Assembly (NCBI GenBank): GCA_903813345.2
Contig: CAIIXF020000005.1
Span: 33,545,375 to 33,609,374 of the forward strand
Length of the DNA stretch: 64,000 bases
Source: Owenia fusiformis
Lineage: Eukaryota > Annelida > Polychaeta > Sabellida > Oweniidae
Direction of reading: 5' to 3'
In this document: in pieces, positions 53,101-59,019 of the stretch
How positions within the stretch are numbered: position 1 is the first letter of the stretch
Layout of the letters: every line of letters starts with the position of its first letter
Notes under the pieces: model-generated
What the model was told of the DNA's origin: nothing
The model's database searches: none
The model's input: only the letters and a program-made list of their open reading frames with translations
Translations under genes and position numbers: made by a program

Positions 53101-56100
53101 AAGGCTGTGATATCTCATGATTAGAATTGTTTTATCTTGAGCACTTACTATTAAAGACTAACCTAGTTTCCTATACCCAGTGGAGTTTTCTAATTTTTTT
53201 TCAATAGTTTTTTCACATTTTTAAAAAAAATCATTTTTTTATAAAAATTTTTCCAAAATTTTAAAATTAAAAAAAACTCTACTTGGCATAGAATAAAGCA
53301 TGTTCTGTGAGAGTTTCTAAGATATCTGATCACAATTTACTCAAGCAGTCAACAAGACACACAGTGATAAATATCGCACTTTGAAGAGCAAACTGGCCAC
53401 CATGCAATTTAGCCAGCATGGCCAAAACCTAATCAGACCTTGGCACTAGTCTGCTCTTGCATCTGTAAACATTTCAAGTTGACAAGGTTAGCGGTTTTCC
53501 TGCAATTTTGATGACAAGAATTTATTTGTAGTCTTGAACTTTGGGAAAATTTAGATAACATCATTTGTGACCTAGTTTAATGACCTTGACTTTTGACCTT
53601 GAAAATTTCACTTTTTCAGACCTCAGTAGGTCTTTTGTAATTAAGCTGACCTAAATTTAAATCCAAAATATCAATTTAGAAAATCAACTTTTTTGACCTT
53701 TTCAAGGTCACTGAAGGTGAATGAAAGGTCAAATCTGAAATCTAAGGTCAGATTTGAACTTCTGAGAACTTGTAGATGTTTTTAAAAAAAAAAATTGGTC
53801 AATTTGGAGCAAGTTGAAAAATTCAAAATGGCCGCCAAATTCAAAAATTCAAAATGGCCACCATGTAATTCAGCCAGCATACCCAAAACCTAATCAGATC
53901 TTGGCAATAGTCTGCTCTTGCATCTGTAAAAATTTCAAGTTGAACGGATAAGTGGTTTTCCTGGAATTTTGATGACAAGATTTGTTGAAAAATTCAAAAT
54001 GGCCGCCACATAGTTTACCCAGCATGCCCTTAACCTAATCAGATCTTGGTACTAGTCTGCTCTTGCATCTGTAAAAATTTCAAGTTGAACAGGTAAGCAG
54101 TTATCCTGGAAATTTGATGACAAGATTTGGTTTATGTCCCGCCCGCACGCCCAAACGCCCGCACGCCCAAACGCCCGCCCAACAGCACAAGACGACGACA
54201 ATATAGCACTTTTTCAAAGTGCGATAATAATAATAAGATAATGCATTTAAATTTTTTAATATAAGGAATAGAATACAAGTTATTCAAAAGAAGCACATTT
54301 TCAATATACATGTAAAAACAAAATATTTTCTGACACAACCACGGGTCAAATCTGGGGTCAGAATCAGGGGTAAACGAAATGTCCCTTAATTCCTGAGGAA
54401 CAAAAAAAGTTCAGAAATCAAATGGAAGAACTATAGAAAATGAAGGACCCACGGTCCTGTGCTCACACAGTTTGGAACCTTCAGAGGAATGTATATACTG
54501 ACTTTCAAACAAAAATATTGATTTGGATTTGTAGTCTTGAACTTTGAGAAACTTAGATAGCACAGTTGTGTGACCTATTTTGATGACCTTTGACCTTGAA
54601 AATTTTACTAATTCAGAGCTCAGTAAGGTCCTTTGTGAATAGCTGACCAAAATTTACATCCAAAAATCAATTTGAAAAATCAACTATTTTGACCTTTCGA
54701 AGGTCACTGAAGGTCAAGTAAAGGTCAAATCCTAAAACTAATGTCAGATTTGAACTCCTGGCAACTTGTAGATGATTTTCAAAAAAAATTTGGTCAAATT
54801 GAAGCAAGTTGAAAATTAACTTATTTTTACTGTTTTTTGACGTCAAATATCTCAAAAACGGTAAAAATTTGATGCTGACATATATGGAGCAATATGTAGG
54901 GAATGCTTAAATTTAGTAATGATGTAATTCATTGCAAGAAATGATCAAGTATAAGGCAAACTTTGAGAAACTTGTCAATCACAAAACCTGCCATTGACTT
55001 TATACATGAGAAAGTTTCCTGAAAATGACGAAGTCCTACTTTTTGTCAAATTTTATAGAGTAAAAACCAAAAACTGTAATTCCAAGAGCTTTGAAATCTT
55101 CAGACGACATAAGTTGCATATACAGCAACTAGTAAAAGTTATTTGAAAGTTCTACTTCAACAAAGTGTCTAGTATTTACAGAAAATTTGACTTTTTGACG
55201 TCAAAATCCGCAATTTCTCGGAAACCGGGCGAACTTGGGAAATGGCGATGATAAGTCAAATAGGCCTGGTCGATCCCATAGGCTCACTGTGTGAGCCAAT
55301 GAGCAGGTAAAATTACATCAAGATTTTAGAGATGAATTACTGTGTCTATATCATCAAAACTTTTGCTTCATTTGTGTATTCTTTCCTTCAGATAAGAGTC
55401 TTACAGTTTATCTTGTAAATCATATTTACCAAAAAATGAGCATCTCCAAGGCTTCATACCAGCGTATTCATGATGCATTTGTCACGAGTTTGAGCTCACA
55501 TTTCACTAAATTGAAGTTAGGGGGATTTGTGATTCAATGCTCTAACTTATACAAAAATGGTGGAACAAATGCAGAATTAACAGCAAAATCACTTTGAATT
55601 TCTAAAGATTTATTTGCCTATGTTGTATTGTATTTTGTTTACCACCAGTGAAGGTAGCTATTACCTCTTAGGCATATCCCGTAATACGGTTGTAATTAAA
55701 CCTGCACATCGCTCCAAAACGCAATCTTGAGTTGTTTCGGGGGTGAACTTTATCATTTTGAGCTTAATGAAAGATTATAGAATGATGAACAAATGGGGCA
55801 AATCTTGTGTACAAAAACTCCAATAAATGTGTCATTACAAAGATTGTTCATTGAATTGCTTCGATTGTCGACGACGATATGATTTTTGGAAGGTTTCTAA
55901 ATTAAGAATTTGACGTCACTTCCGAATTATAGCATTCAACATAAGTAGCGTTTAATTACTTTCATCATTCATAATAAGTTGGTTGCCCTGCGGTAGAATG
56001 CACTCACTTTTTTATTTTTTTTAACTAAATGATTGATATATTGTTGTTGCAATGTGCCATAATCGTACATCGGCAATTTTCATTAGTAAACGTTCTAGAA

Positions 56101-58714
56101 AAGTCTGACCAAATTTACCACCATTATACAATGAATGAAATTCTGAATGCAATAAATAAATAATAGTATGATACTTCCGGTTGGTCACATGCGTAAATAA
56201 ATGTAAAAATGAAGGTTATTACTTCATTTAAATCAGCTAGAACATTTTTAGTGAAAGCAATCATCAGAGAATATTGGAAGATAATCCAAGGATTAAAAAG
56301 GGTATTATGGAATTTGCATGAAAATGAGAAAGGAAAAGGTGAAGTGATTTTTGCAGATTTATTTTTTGTAAAAACATTGATGTGTTGTTTCAGGCATCGA
56401 CCCATCGCCAAAATTTTGCTATTATAGACAAAAATTTCAAAGTGATTTTACCTGTTAATTCTGTCATCGGTCCGCCATTTTTGTGAAAGTTACATTGAAA
56501 CATAAACTCCTTGGAATGAAACAAAATCACTAGAAAAAAACATGGCACACATAGTGTGCATGTGCACTTGAGTTAAAACCAATCAGATTATTTGAATATT
56601 TTGCGCACATGAATTATTTGCTTCTGAGCACTTACAATACCATTAAAAGCTGACCACAAACCTGGCGGAGATTCCCCTTACTTAATTTTAGCGAAATGTG
56701 AGCTTAACGTGTGACAAATGCATAGAATCTTATCCCGTTCATTTGCCTGTACGATTACAACTTGGGAGAATTATCTACGCCCCTTACACTTAAGATACCT
56801 ACCTCAATGCATTATAGAACTCAAGATGTAACTTCTAATATATTGGAACCGCCGATTGTCTGGGTATATCGGCAGAACGGGAACATTTTCTCTTTTTCAT
56901 CGAGAGAGATTCCATCACTTTTCAAAATGGCGGTTGGATTTAAAAGGGGAATCCCCCGTTTGGCTGTCCCGGATGTAGCCCGGAAGTACCAATATGGAGG
57001 AATTTGACGGTTGAAATAAGTTAAATGTTACACGCAAATATTGCGATCAAAAACGAAAATGTCTTCGTTCTGCCGATAAACCCAGACAATTGTGGATTCA
57101 ACTACACGAAAAGAATGCTAAATTACCAAGGAATCTATTGAAGTAGGTATCTGAATAGTTCAACAAGTTAAACCCAATACCACGGCTTTCATCTATAATC
57201 TGAGTGTTCTTGTTGCCGTGGTTGGGTTTAACTTCCGTGCTATGCTTTCATTGATTGCAAATTCTCACAATCAGTTATTAATAAAACGCGCATGGAATTC
57301 CATGCGCTGCCATAGGCCATCATTAAAATTTTTTGCATCAAGGGCCGAATAGGCACGGATGTTAAACCTAGGGCGGGCCACAAGAAATGTCAGATAAGAA
57401 ATAAGGCCCAGACTAGGTTTAACTTGTTGAACTAGTATCTGAAGTGTAAAATGAGTAAAAAATTCTCCCATGTTGTAATCGCACAGGCAAAAGATTGAGA
57501 TGTTCACAGGACCATAGTCCGGGAACGGGATAAATAGAATCGACCTCTGTTTAAAAAAACACCTCTTATTTATTGGCTCAGCACTATAACACATCAAAAA
57601 CTAACTATTAAACACCCGCTTATACCACAGGTCATGTTCTGAAGACCAGGACCATGCACGACTAAACATGAAAAGGAGTGAGAACGTTGAGCTTGAGGAA
57701 TTTTTAGCAGGCTAGGGCCCTAGTATGTATCCAACAGACCGAATGTAATATTCGGTCTGTTATGATTGATATATTTCCTGTGGAAATCTCGGTGATATTT
57801 TTTGCACATAAATTTCTCGTTTATTACAAGAATGTTCACCTTGAAAATTGGTGAATATGTTGAAGAGATGTTCATCTTAAACTAGAAGCAAAAATATTTG
57901 TATAAGGCGGGTACAAGTTGATATAAAATAATGAAATGTTCAGACTCACCAAAACTTCAGGATGTGTTTATAAGTACATCGCGAAATCAATGTCAAGGAC
58001 GTTTGAGTTCACGAGATCCAAACGAGATATGCAAATTTTGAACTTTGACAACACATGACCACTTGATTACCTCGGCCTTCTTCATGAATATTTCCGCTCT
58101 ATTTACTATAAATGAAGAAAATTAACCGGGATAATGATAATAAATGACTAGATCTAATAAATTCCCGCACAAATGGAATTTATCAACACGCTTCCGTCCG
58201 CTCCACGTGTTATTTGTTTACAAATAGACTGACGTCACTGGCTAAATCTCGTTTATCGTGAGATTTGGCATTGCCAAAATGGCTTGACCTAATCAATGGC
58301 TTCGCTACAAGAAGCGTCTGTACATTTTATGAATATCTTCAGTAAGAGGACAATATACGAAAAAATAATATTGTAAGTACTTTATAAGGTAATCATTTTA
58401 TCATTTAACAAACTTATTTGTAACATTTATACAACACCACATTTTGCAATAGGTGACTTACAGTCTGAATATTTATTCAGACGAAGGATACAGTCTAGCT
58501 AGGGCCCTAGAAAAAATTCTGAACTGAAAAAATATTTATTTTCCCACATCCGAACAACCAGTCTGGTCCATTTTACGGCACAATTGACTTTGAATATGAA
58601 ACAATATACTTACGTGCTTTCATCTGGAACTTGAGCAAGTGTTTTAGCGTCAAATATAAGAAATAAAAGGCAAATTCCTGCCAAAAACATAGACAAACTT
58701 TTCTCCATCTTCAT
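14052..58714 (-). CDS. Voltage-gated calcium channel alpha-2/delta subunit, N-terminal part (12 exons)
   Basis: Auxiliary subunit of Cav1/Cav2 channels: an extracellular, membrane-anchored protein that promotes channel trafficking and synaptic function (family knowledge). Twelve exons join in one open frame of 405 codons plus one base. Residues 1 to about 27 are a signal peptide, then comes the VWA_N region to about 240 and the VWA domain from about 240. Family signatures seen are LLWQYFGS (about 197-204), YDVRRRPWY (223-231), [14 protein letters not shown] (MIDAS, D246-S250), [15 protein letters not shown] (D358) and [13 protein letters not shown]. Sequons are at N137, N154 and N336. Family members have about 1,000-1,200 residues, so roughly the C-terminal two-thirds (rest of VWA, Cache domains, delta peptide) are missing here. 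The start ATG at 58714 has an in-frame TAA 15 bases upstream. Whether it corresponds to vertebrate type 1/2 or 3/4 is unclear, as features of both are present. Confidence 0.93.
14598..14783. mobile_element. 186-bp MITE, TA target
   Basis: TIRs of about 40 bp: the left end TACAGGGTGTTCACTAAGTA and right end ATTACTGAACACCCTATA are reverse complements with few mismatches, extending through GACACTAGGTCTCCCATTTT. TA flanks both ends. A non-autonomous Tc1/mariner-type element about 460 bp upstream (in transcription sense) of alpha-2/delta exon 12. Confidence 0.8.
15164..16026. mobile_element. hAT-type non-autonomous element with 8-bp target duplication
   Basis: The 863-bp element starts TAGGGGTCACACGGTT and ends with the exact reverse complement AACCGTGTGACCCCTA. 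The 8-bp direct repeat ATGTATAG flanks both sides (15156-15163 and 16027-16034). Subterminal CGGTT/AACCG repeats are dense at both ends, for example CGGTTCGGTTCGGTT near 15190. TIR start, TSD length and subterminal repeats are typical of the hAT superfamily. No intact transposase was seen. It sits in the intron between exons 12 and 11. Confidence 0.85.
16277..16370. repeat. Foldback (hairpin)
   Basis: The arm GTCACTATAGTTGCACATAT near 16279 pairs with ATATATGCAACGATAGTGAC near 16347-16366, enclosing about 45 bp. Probably the core of a small MITE; its outer ends were not defined. Confidence 0.5.
16530..16658 (-). CDS. alpha-2/delta exon 11
   Basis: 129 nt, residues 335-377, phase 0 to 0. Acceptor TTATATTTCAG and donor GTAAAT. 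It encodes [12 protein letters not shown], then [12 protein letters not shown] with the MIDAS aspartate D358, then [10 protein letters not shown]349 lies at the position of the conserved Cys in this VWA region. A sequon is at N336. The KYNWP sequence resembles vertebrate types 3/4 more than type 1. Confidence 0.93.
17304..17866. mobile_element. Dispersed repeat family, short copy
   Basis: Begins ACAACAGCAACGACAAAGCG, followed by ATCCCATCGAACAGCCATGG, and ends CGAACTTCGTTCGATGGGAT. TCCCATCGAAC and GTTCGATGGGA form inverted ends. It is shared with 39590-40623, which has extra internal copies of a unit of about 150-180 bp. It carries GCCATTTTTCAARATGG tracts. The minus-strand open frame at 17677-17877 is part of the repeat. 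Confidence 0.75.
18107..18196 (-). CDS. alpha-2/delta exon 10
   Basis: 90 nt, residues 305-334, phase 0 to 0. Acceptor GTGTATTTTTAG and donor GTATTG. It encodes [12 protein letters not shown], then [28 protein letters not shown] aligns with the family's KKGFSFAFEQ. At the MIDAS threonine position (GIT in vertebrate type 1) this protein has GMA, so the metal site looks incomplete. Confidence 0.92.
18541..18755. mobile_element. 215-bp inverted-repeat element
   Basis: The left end TACCACCTTGCCGGGCCAG and right end CTGGCCATAAAGGGTGGTA are imperfect reverse complements. The interior is more GC-rich than its flanks and holds TGACGTCA. MITE-like; no clear target duplication. Confidence 0.55.
20200..20400 (+). 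CDS. Coiled-coil gene, first visible exon
   Basis: Encodes [20 protein letters not shown], then [20 protein letters not shown], ending DDEDAYSLG. It ends at a GTAAAT donor in phase 1. The 5' boundary is estimated (in-frame TAA at 20196; possible acceptor AAATAAG at 20199). The first in-frame ATG is in HIMPEL. Confidence 0.65.
20200..26761 (+). CDS. Coiled-coil protein, unrecognised, nested in an alpha-2/delta intron
   Basis: Four plus-strand exons (20200-20400, 24638-24756, 25561-25866, 26522-26761) join in phase to a frame of about 248 codons ending TAA. After a basic start ([15 protein letters not shown]) and a [14 protein letters not shown] linker, residues from about 80 to 225 are charged heptad-like sequence rich in Glu, Lys, Asn and Leu, typical of a long coiled coil. 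The last 20 residues ([15 protein letters not shown]) are not. The start codon and the true 5' end are uncertain: a TAA lies in frame at 20196, and the acceptor before exon 1 is weak, so an upstream exon is likely. I do not recognise the family. The gene is transcribed opposite to its host gene. Confidence 0.72.
20726..23005. mobile_element. 2.3-kb element with clustered AACCATT subterminal repeats
   Basis: The ends CCCTTATAAAAAAAAACAAC and GTTGTTTTTTTCCTAAGGG are reverse complements apart from two positions, and pairing continues through CATTTTTTCCGAAATTCAA. About 270 bp at the left end are filled with AACCATT-like heptamers. The right end (about 22745-22990) has the same motif inverted (AATGGTTG), 20 or more copies in all. 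The middle has repeated AATGAATAAACCTTATTC-type segments at 22440-22640. No transposase seen. It interrupts the first visible intron of the coiled-coil gene. No target duplication was clear. Confidence 0.75.
23522..24338. mobile_element. 817-bp TIR element with 9-bp flanking duplication
   Basis: TIRs TAGCCTTGCCCAAGTC and GACTTGGGCAAGGCTA, with weaker pairing for about 60 bp (GTACAAGGCGG against CCGCCTTGTAC). The direct repeat GGAGGTTCA flanks both sides (23513-23521 and 24339-24347). This fits a hAT-like 8-bp duplication plus one chance base. The interior has GATC-rich inverted segments but no transposase. Confidence 0.85.
24638..24756 (+). CDS. Coiled-coil gene, second visible exon
   Basis: 119 nt between GATTTTAG and GTATCA. 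It encodes [20 protein letters not shown], then [19 protein letters not shown]. It enters in phase 1 and leaves in phase 0. The asparagine run breaks the heptad pattern before the main coil. Confidence 0.75.
24786..25250. repeat. Three tandem copies of an about 146-bp unit
   Basis: TTTGAGTTATCAAAGATTAC recurs at about 24908, 25055 and 25201, with GTCCCTMGGCATCARCATAT between. Related single copies occur at about 45480-45690 and 62000-62200. The family seems widespread in this genome; non-coding. Confidence 0.7.
25309..25373. mobile_element. Solo terminus of the CAGGGTGTCCC family
   Basis: GGGGACATTGGTAAATGTCT, a 12- to 13-G run, then CATACTTTTGGGACACCCTGTA. It matches the right arm of the complete element at 31057-31703. 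No left arm is near, so it is a truncated copy. Confidence 0.65.
25561..25866 (+). CDS. Coiled-coil gene, third visible exon
   Basis: 306 nt, exactly 102 codons, phase 0 to 0, between a TTTCATTTTTAG acceptor and a GTAAAT donor. It encodes [20 protein letters not shown] and continues with strong heptad periodicity ([19 protein letters not shown] and similar). It is the core of the coiled coil. The minus-strand open frames here are its shadow. Confidence 0.88.
26522..26761 (+). CDS. Coiled-coil gene, last exon
   Basis: 240 nt including TAA at 26759, after a TTTGCATTTCAG acceptor. It encodes [20 protein letters not shown], then a basic patch ([17 protein letters not shown]), and ends [15 protein letters not shown]. 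The open frame extends upstream of the acceptor only by chance. Confidence 0.8.
   Translation, partial: ATVHELRHENHDMKEEIKTLESKNNNAASELGKMRDYGTLKWVVKGRKRAKKLAETLQDKDYKYSTGSSAFYCPISYEQ
27049..27120 (-). CDS. alpha-2/delta exon 9
   Basis: 72 nt, residues 281-304, phase 0 to 0, acceptor TATTTTTCAG, donor GTATGT. It encodes [20 protein letters not shown], then RNKA. Vertebrate type 1 has a closely similar CFQ..VQAN.RNK stretch at this point. Confidence 0.93.
27616..27666. mobile_element. Poly(A)-only retroposition scar
   Basis: A 17-bp direct repeat AAGTCTAAAGTTCAATT (27616-27632 and 27650-27666) flanks only AT followed by about 15 A. This is the expected footprint of target-primed reverse transcription in which almost nothing but the tail was inserted. 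Poly(A) sits at the 3' end on the plus strand. Confidence 0.7.
28165..28264 (-). CDS. alpha-2/delta exon 8
   Basis: 100 nt, residues 247 (split) to 280. The acceptor GTTTCCTACAG completes T247, then [16 protein letters not shown] and [16 protein letters not shown] follow, with a GTGAGT donor. The exon 7/8 junction falls inside the MIDAS motif D-T-S-G-S (246-250), an intron position within the metal site. Confidence 0.94.
28753..28858 (-). CDS. alpha-2/delta exon 7
   Basis: 106 nt, residues 212 (split) to 246 plus two bases. Acceptor ATCTATTTGTAG, donor GTATGT. It encodes [20 protein letters not shown], then [15 protein letters not shown]. It holds the triple arginine (226-228), which in vertebrate type 1/2 subunits is needed for gabapentin binding, and the first MIDAS aspartate, D246. 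Two degraded copies of its 5' part lie directly upstream in transcription sense. Confidence 0.95.
28912..29173 (-). pseudogene. Two decayed tandem copies of the exon 7 acceptor region
   Basis: The 131-bp segment 28781-28911 (intron end plus first 78 nt of exon 7) is repeated at 28912-29042 and 29043 to about 29173. Each starts GAGAGCTGGCCCCC on the plus strand. Copy 2 keeps the TTTGTAG acceptor (exon start 28989) and reads [16 protein letters not shown], then TGA. Copy 3 has a changed acceptor (AAG, start 29120) and an early TAA. Neither retains a donor. Copies 2 and 3 share changes absent from exon 7, so one arose from the other. Confidence 0.9.
29661..29792 (-). CDS. alpha-2/delta exon 6
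   Basis: 132 nt, residues 168 (split) to 211 plus one base. Acceptor CATATATGTTTCAG, donor GTAGAT. It encodes [18 protein letters not shown], then [20 protein letters not shown]. This is the conserved NGLxWS...LLWQYFGS block of the family's VWA_N region. Confidence 0.95.
30655..30672. repeat. Poly(C) run, 18 bases
   Basis: An uninterrupted run of 18 C. Similar C/G runs at 25338, 31079, 35439, 41282, 49544 and 52319 are mostly tied to repeat termini. Confidence 0.95.
31057..31703. mobile_element. 647-bp long-TIR element, TA ends, CAGGGTGTCCC family
   Basis: The left end is TACAGGGTGTCCCGAAAGTA and the right end its complement, TACTTTCGGGACACCCTGTA. Pairing continues for about 160 bp (ACACCAATGTYCCCATAGTA, AAATCAATGTAAC). 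TA borders both ends. The interior open frame 31272-31511 has no recognised similarity. Non-autonomous, Tc1/mariner-like by target and terminal sequence. It lies in the exon 5/6 intron. Confidence 0.8.
31895..32210. repeat. Minisatellite, about 32-bp unit
   Basis: About ten diverged copies of a unit of the form GGGTATCTAGACACTGTATA then AACACCCAGAAT. The units vary in length (about 31-36 bp) and are well diverged, so the array is old. Confidence 0.85.
32224..32289 (-). CDS. Candidate cassette exon of alpha-2/delta
   Basis: On the minus strand a plausible acceptor (TTTCATTATTGCATTAAG) is followed by 66 nt to a weak GTACTA donor. It lies between exons 5 and 6. It has the right phase on both sides (1 to 1) and a length divisible by three. 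It would insert 22 residues, [20 protein letters not shown] then QL, between G167 and D168. The proline-rich, GC-richer sequence contrasts with the surrounding intron. The donor is poor, and family members have no such insert, so this may be coincidence. Confidence 0.28.
33874..34009 (-). CDS. alpha-2/delta exon 5
   Basis: 136 nt, residues 123-167 plus one base, acceptor TCTTGTTTCAG, donor GTAAGA. It encodes [20 protein letters not shown], then [24 protein letters not shown] corresponds to the family's (Y)YNAK/YFNA motif, and [10 protein letters not shown] to VHIPTDIYEG. Sequons NDT (N137) and NAS (N154). Confidence 0.94.
35068..35127 (-). CDS. alpha-2/delta exon 4
   Basis: 60 nt, residues 103-122 ([20 protein letters not shown]), phase 0 to 0, acceptor TCTTGTTTCAG, donor GTAAGT. 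A helical segment equivalent to the RLVEAAEEAH... stretch of the family. The last bases and donor abut a GTGTTCACATT-type dispersed repeat (about 34900-35060). Confidence 0.9.
35128..37256. other. alpha-2/delta intron 3, nothing further seen
   Basis: AT-rich intron with a C run at about 35439. No coding or structured repeat that I can support. Confidence 0.5.
37257..37379 (-). CDS. alpha-2/delta exon 3
   Basis: 123 nt, residues 62-102, phase 0 to 0, acceptor TATATTTTGCAG, donor GTATGG. It encodes [20 protein letters not shown], then [20 protein letters not shown] and E. It matches the family's YEKY....V....LV..... ...L..K..AL pattern in the N-terminal helical region. Confidence 0.92.
37380..39589. 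other. alpha-2/delta intron 2, left part
   Basis: No exon seen. The segment at 38325-38420 has repeated (A/T)AGTGAACACCT motifs, related to the GTGTTCACATT dispersed repeat at 34900-35060 and 51660-51830. Confidence 0.45.
39590..40623. mobile_element. Dispersed repeat family, long copy with GGAC microsatellite
   Basis: Ends as in 17304-17866 (ACAACGGCAACGCCAAAGCG at left, CGAACTTCGTTCGATGGGAT at right). The interior holds four or five tandem units of about 150-180 bp, each with AAATGGCCGCCTTCTACCAA and CATACCAAATATGAACAAAA. A (GGAC)n/(GTAC) microsatellite lies at about 40509-40579. Open frames on both strands in that stretch (RTDGRTDG-type) are microsatellite translations. Confidence 0.8.
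41268..41422. mobile_element. 155-bp MITE, CAGGCCCGTAGCCAG ends
   Basis: CAGGCCCGTAGCCAG at the left and the exact complement CTGGCTACGGGCCTG at the right. The interior has a 10-G run and inverted CCCCCCTTG-type segments. A possible 5-bp GCCAA duplication flanks it. Related termini occur at about 45984 and 52306. Confidence 0.8.
41807..41888 (-). CDS. alpha-2/delta exon 2
   Basis: 82 nt, completing T34 then residues 35-61 ([27 protein letters not shown]), acceptor CTTTTTGTTTCAG, donor GTATGC. It joins exon 1 in phase 2 and exon 3 in phase 0. It corresponds to the start of the mature N-terminal helix (W/A......I.......G.....Y). Confidence 0.9.
41912..42770. mobile_element. About 860-bp inverted-repeat element beside exon 2
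   Basis: Long imperfect arms. AAGCTATATCTTAAAT ... ATAAGGTTGACATGGTAACC and GGGTAGGCAGGTCAATTAAA at the left pair with TTTAACTGACCTGCCTACCC, ACCATGGCAACCTTAT and TTAAGATATAGCT at the right. The interior (42200-42600) has a broken plus-strand reading resembling no family I can name. The left end is about 24 bp from the exon 2 acceptor, so it may influence branch-point choice. Confidence 0.7.
42771..46450. other. Intron 1 stretch with a GC-richer block
   Basis: The block 43010-43330 has several CpGs, ATTGGC/CCAAT-like boxes, TGACGTCATCG and the foldback GCAGAGTGTAG...CTAGACTCTGC near 43276-43302. It could be a MITE or an internal regulatory region, and I cannot choose. About 45480-45690 is a copy of the TTTGAGTTA(T) repeat. 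CAGGCCCGTA at 45984 is a solo MITE end. CACCGGxGTTCATTTGATCA is duplicated in tandem at 46323-46370. Confidence 0.4.
46451..46762. repeat. Tandem duplication, 156-bp period
   Basis: The segment starting TCATTCAAACATACTATTGT (46451) recurs at 46607 with almost no differences over about 150 bp. High identity indicates a recent duplication. No coding content. Confidence 0.9.
48069..48230. mobile_element. 162-bp CpG-rich MITE
   Basis: Ends CAGGCCTCCTAGAC and GTCTAGGAGGCCTG are exact complements, with further pairing TTCGCAA..., GTCGACT.... The interior is rich in CpG (GTTCGCACGTTCGAGATGG, GTTCGCGACGTC) in an otherwise CpG-poor region. Confidence 0.8.
48231..50719. other. Intron 1, nothing firm
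   Basis: No exon or defined element seen. A run of G at about 49544. The open frame 50052-50375 has no recognisable similarity or splice context. Confidence 0.45.
50720..50849. mobile_element. 130-bp hairpin MITE
   Basis: AAAAGTTAAGTTTTAGTGGT with GAGCCCAAACTCCCACAAAA pairs with TTTTGTGGGAGTGTGGGCTG, then ATGGTTAACTTTT. The interior CAGAGA...TCTCTGC adds a central stem. Confidence 0.65.
51872..51975. repeat. Dispersed repeat related to 57157-57260
   Basis: CAATGAAAGCATAGCACGGA and AAGTTAAACCCAATCATGGC recur in reverse orientation at about 57180-57260 (GGTTGGGTTTAACTTCCGTG, CTATGCTTTCATTG). The open frame 51752-51982 is this repeat plus the GTGTTCACA repeat, not a gene. Confidence 0.65.
53372..54226. 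mobile_element. 855-bp element, TATCGCACTTTGA ends, internal tandem units
   Basis: TATCGCACTTTGAA at the left, TTCAAAGTGCGATA at the right. The interior holds three direct units (about 53400, 53866, 54005) sharing AACCTAATCAGAYCTTGG and CTGCTCTTGCATCTGTAAA, AAATGGCCGCCA tracts, and a small CGCCCAAACGCCCGCACGCC minisatellite (54134-54181) next to the right end. Parts resemble the 12438/54441 family (GACCTTGAAAATTT), suggesting shared ancestry. Confidence 0.75.
54441..55297. mobile_element. Dispersed repeat, copy 2 of the 12438-13394 family
   Basis: About 857 bp, same ends and nearly the same sequence as 12438-13394. It lacks an internal block of about 100 bp before the right end, where copy 1 has the GGAC tract. 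It lies in intron 1 of the alpha-2/delta gene. Confidence 0.8.
56723..57541. mobile_element. Nested foldback complex
   Basis: The outer arms (CATAGAATCTTATCCCG..., GATTACAACTTGGGAGAAT) pair with 57440-57541 (ATTCTCCCATGTTGTAATC, CGGGAACGGGATAAATAGAA). Inside, 56848-57107 is another inverted pair (GATTGTCTGGGTATATCGGC against GCCGATAAACCCAGACAAT). From 57157 to 57433 a third pair has AGTTCAACAAGTTAAACC ends. It looks like elements inserted into, or grown within, one another. Open frames 56762-57007 and 57271-57597 are repeat sequence. Confidence 0.7.
57712..58510. mobile_element. About 800-bp element ending 100 bp from exon 1
   Basis: Both ends carry the palindrome CTAGGGCCCTAG (57712-57723, 58499-58510) followed inward by GTATCC-containing imperfect repeats. 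A 12-bp perfect hairpin, AACAGACCGAAT-loop-ATTCGGTCTGTT (57733-57761), sits just inside the left end, with a similar TGAATATTTATTCAGAC near 58467 at the right. No coding content. It lies in intron 1, close to the exon 1 donor. Confidence 0.55.
58614..58714 (-). CDS. alpha-2/delta exon 1 (start codon and signal peptide)
   Basis: 101 nt, 33 codons plus two bases, donor GTAAGT. It encodes [20 protein letters not shown], then [14 protein letters not shown] basic N-terminus, hydrophobic core and a likely cleavage near AKTLA|QVP make a typical signal peptide. A second ATG lies two codons later. An in-frame TAA lies 15 bases before the first ATG, which supports this start. Confidence 0.85.
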
Positions 58715-59019
58715 GCCCTCGTTTTCAGATTATTAGCCTCAAACTAAAACGTTTTCTAAATATAGCAGACAGCATTGGGGACCGGTCATTCTCAAATAAA
58801 TCCAGATAGGGATTATTGCTTTTTACAAAACCTTGCCAGATTCTAATATAAAGTCAAAGCTCTGTCTTACTTTTAAGATTCAAAATTTTATTATTGGAAA
58901 TTCAGGGATACATGAATCTTTATATTACATGTATAAAGCCTTTATGTATTTTGGGCGTGAAGAGTTCCCGTGCGTTCGCTATTTTAGAACGACCGTTCGC
59001 ATTTTTGTTGGATTACAAA
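58715..59019. promoter_or_regulatory. Shared upstream region of two divergent genes
   Basis: Only 305 bp separate the start codons of the alpha-2/delta gene (minus) and the TMEM128 homologue (plus). Both 5' UTRs and any promoter elements must fit here unless upstream noncoding exons exist. The half next to TMEM128 (about 58950-59010) is richer in CpG (GTTCCCGTGCGTTCGC, GAACGACCGTTCGC). No TATA box is convincingly placed for either gene. Confidence 0.55.

Noticed and set aside
56762-57597. Open frames of 81 and 108 codons
   Set aside because: They lie within a nested inverted repeat, without splice context or recognisable similarity.
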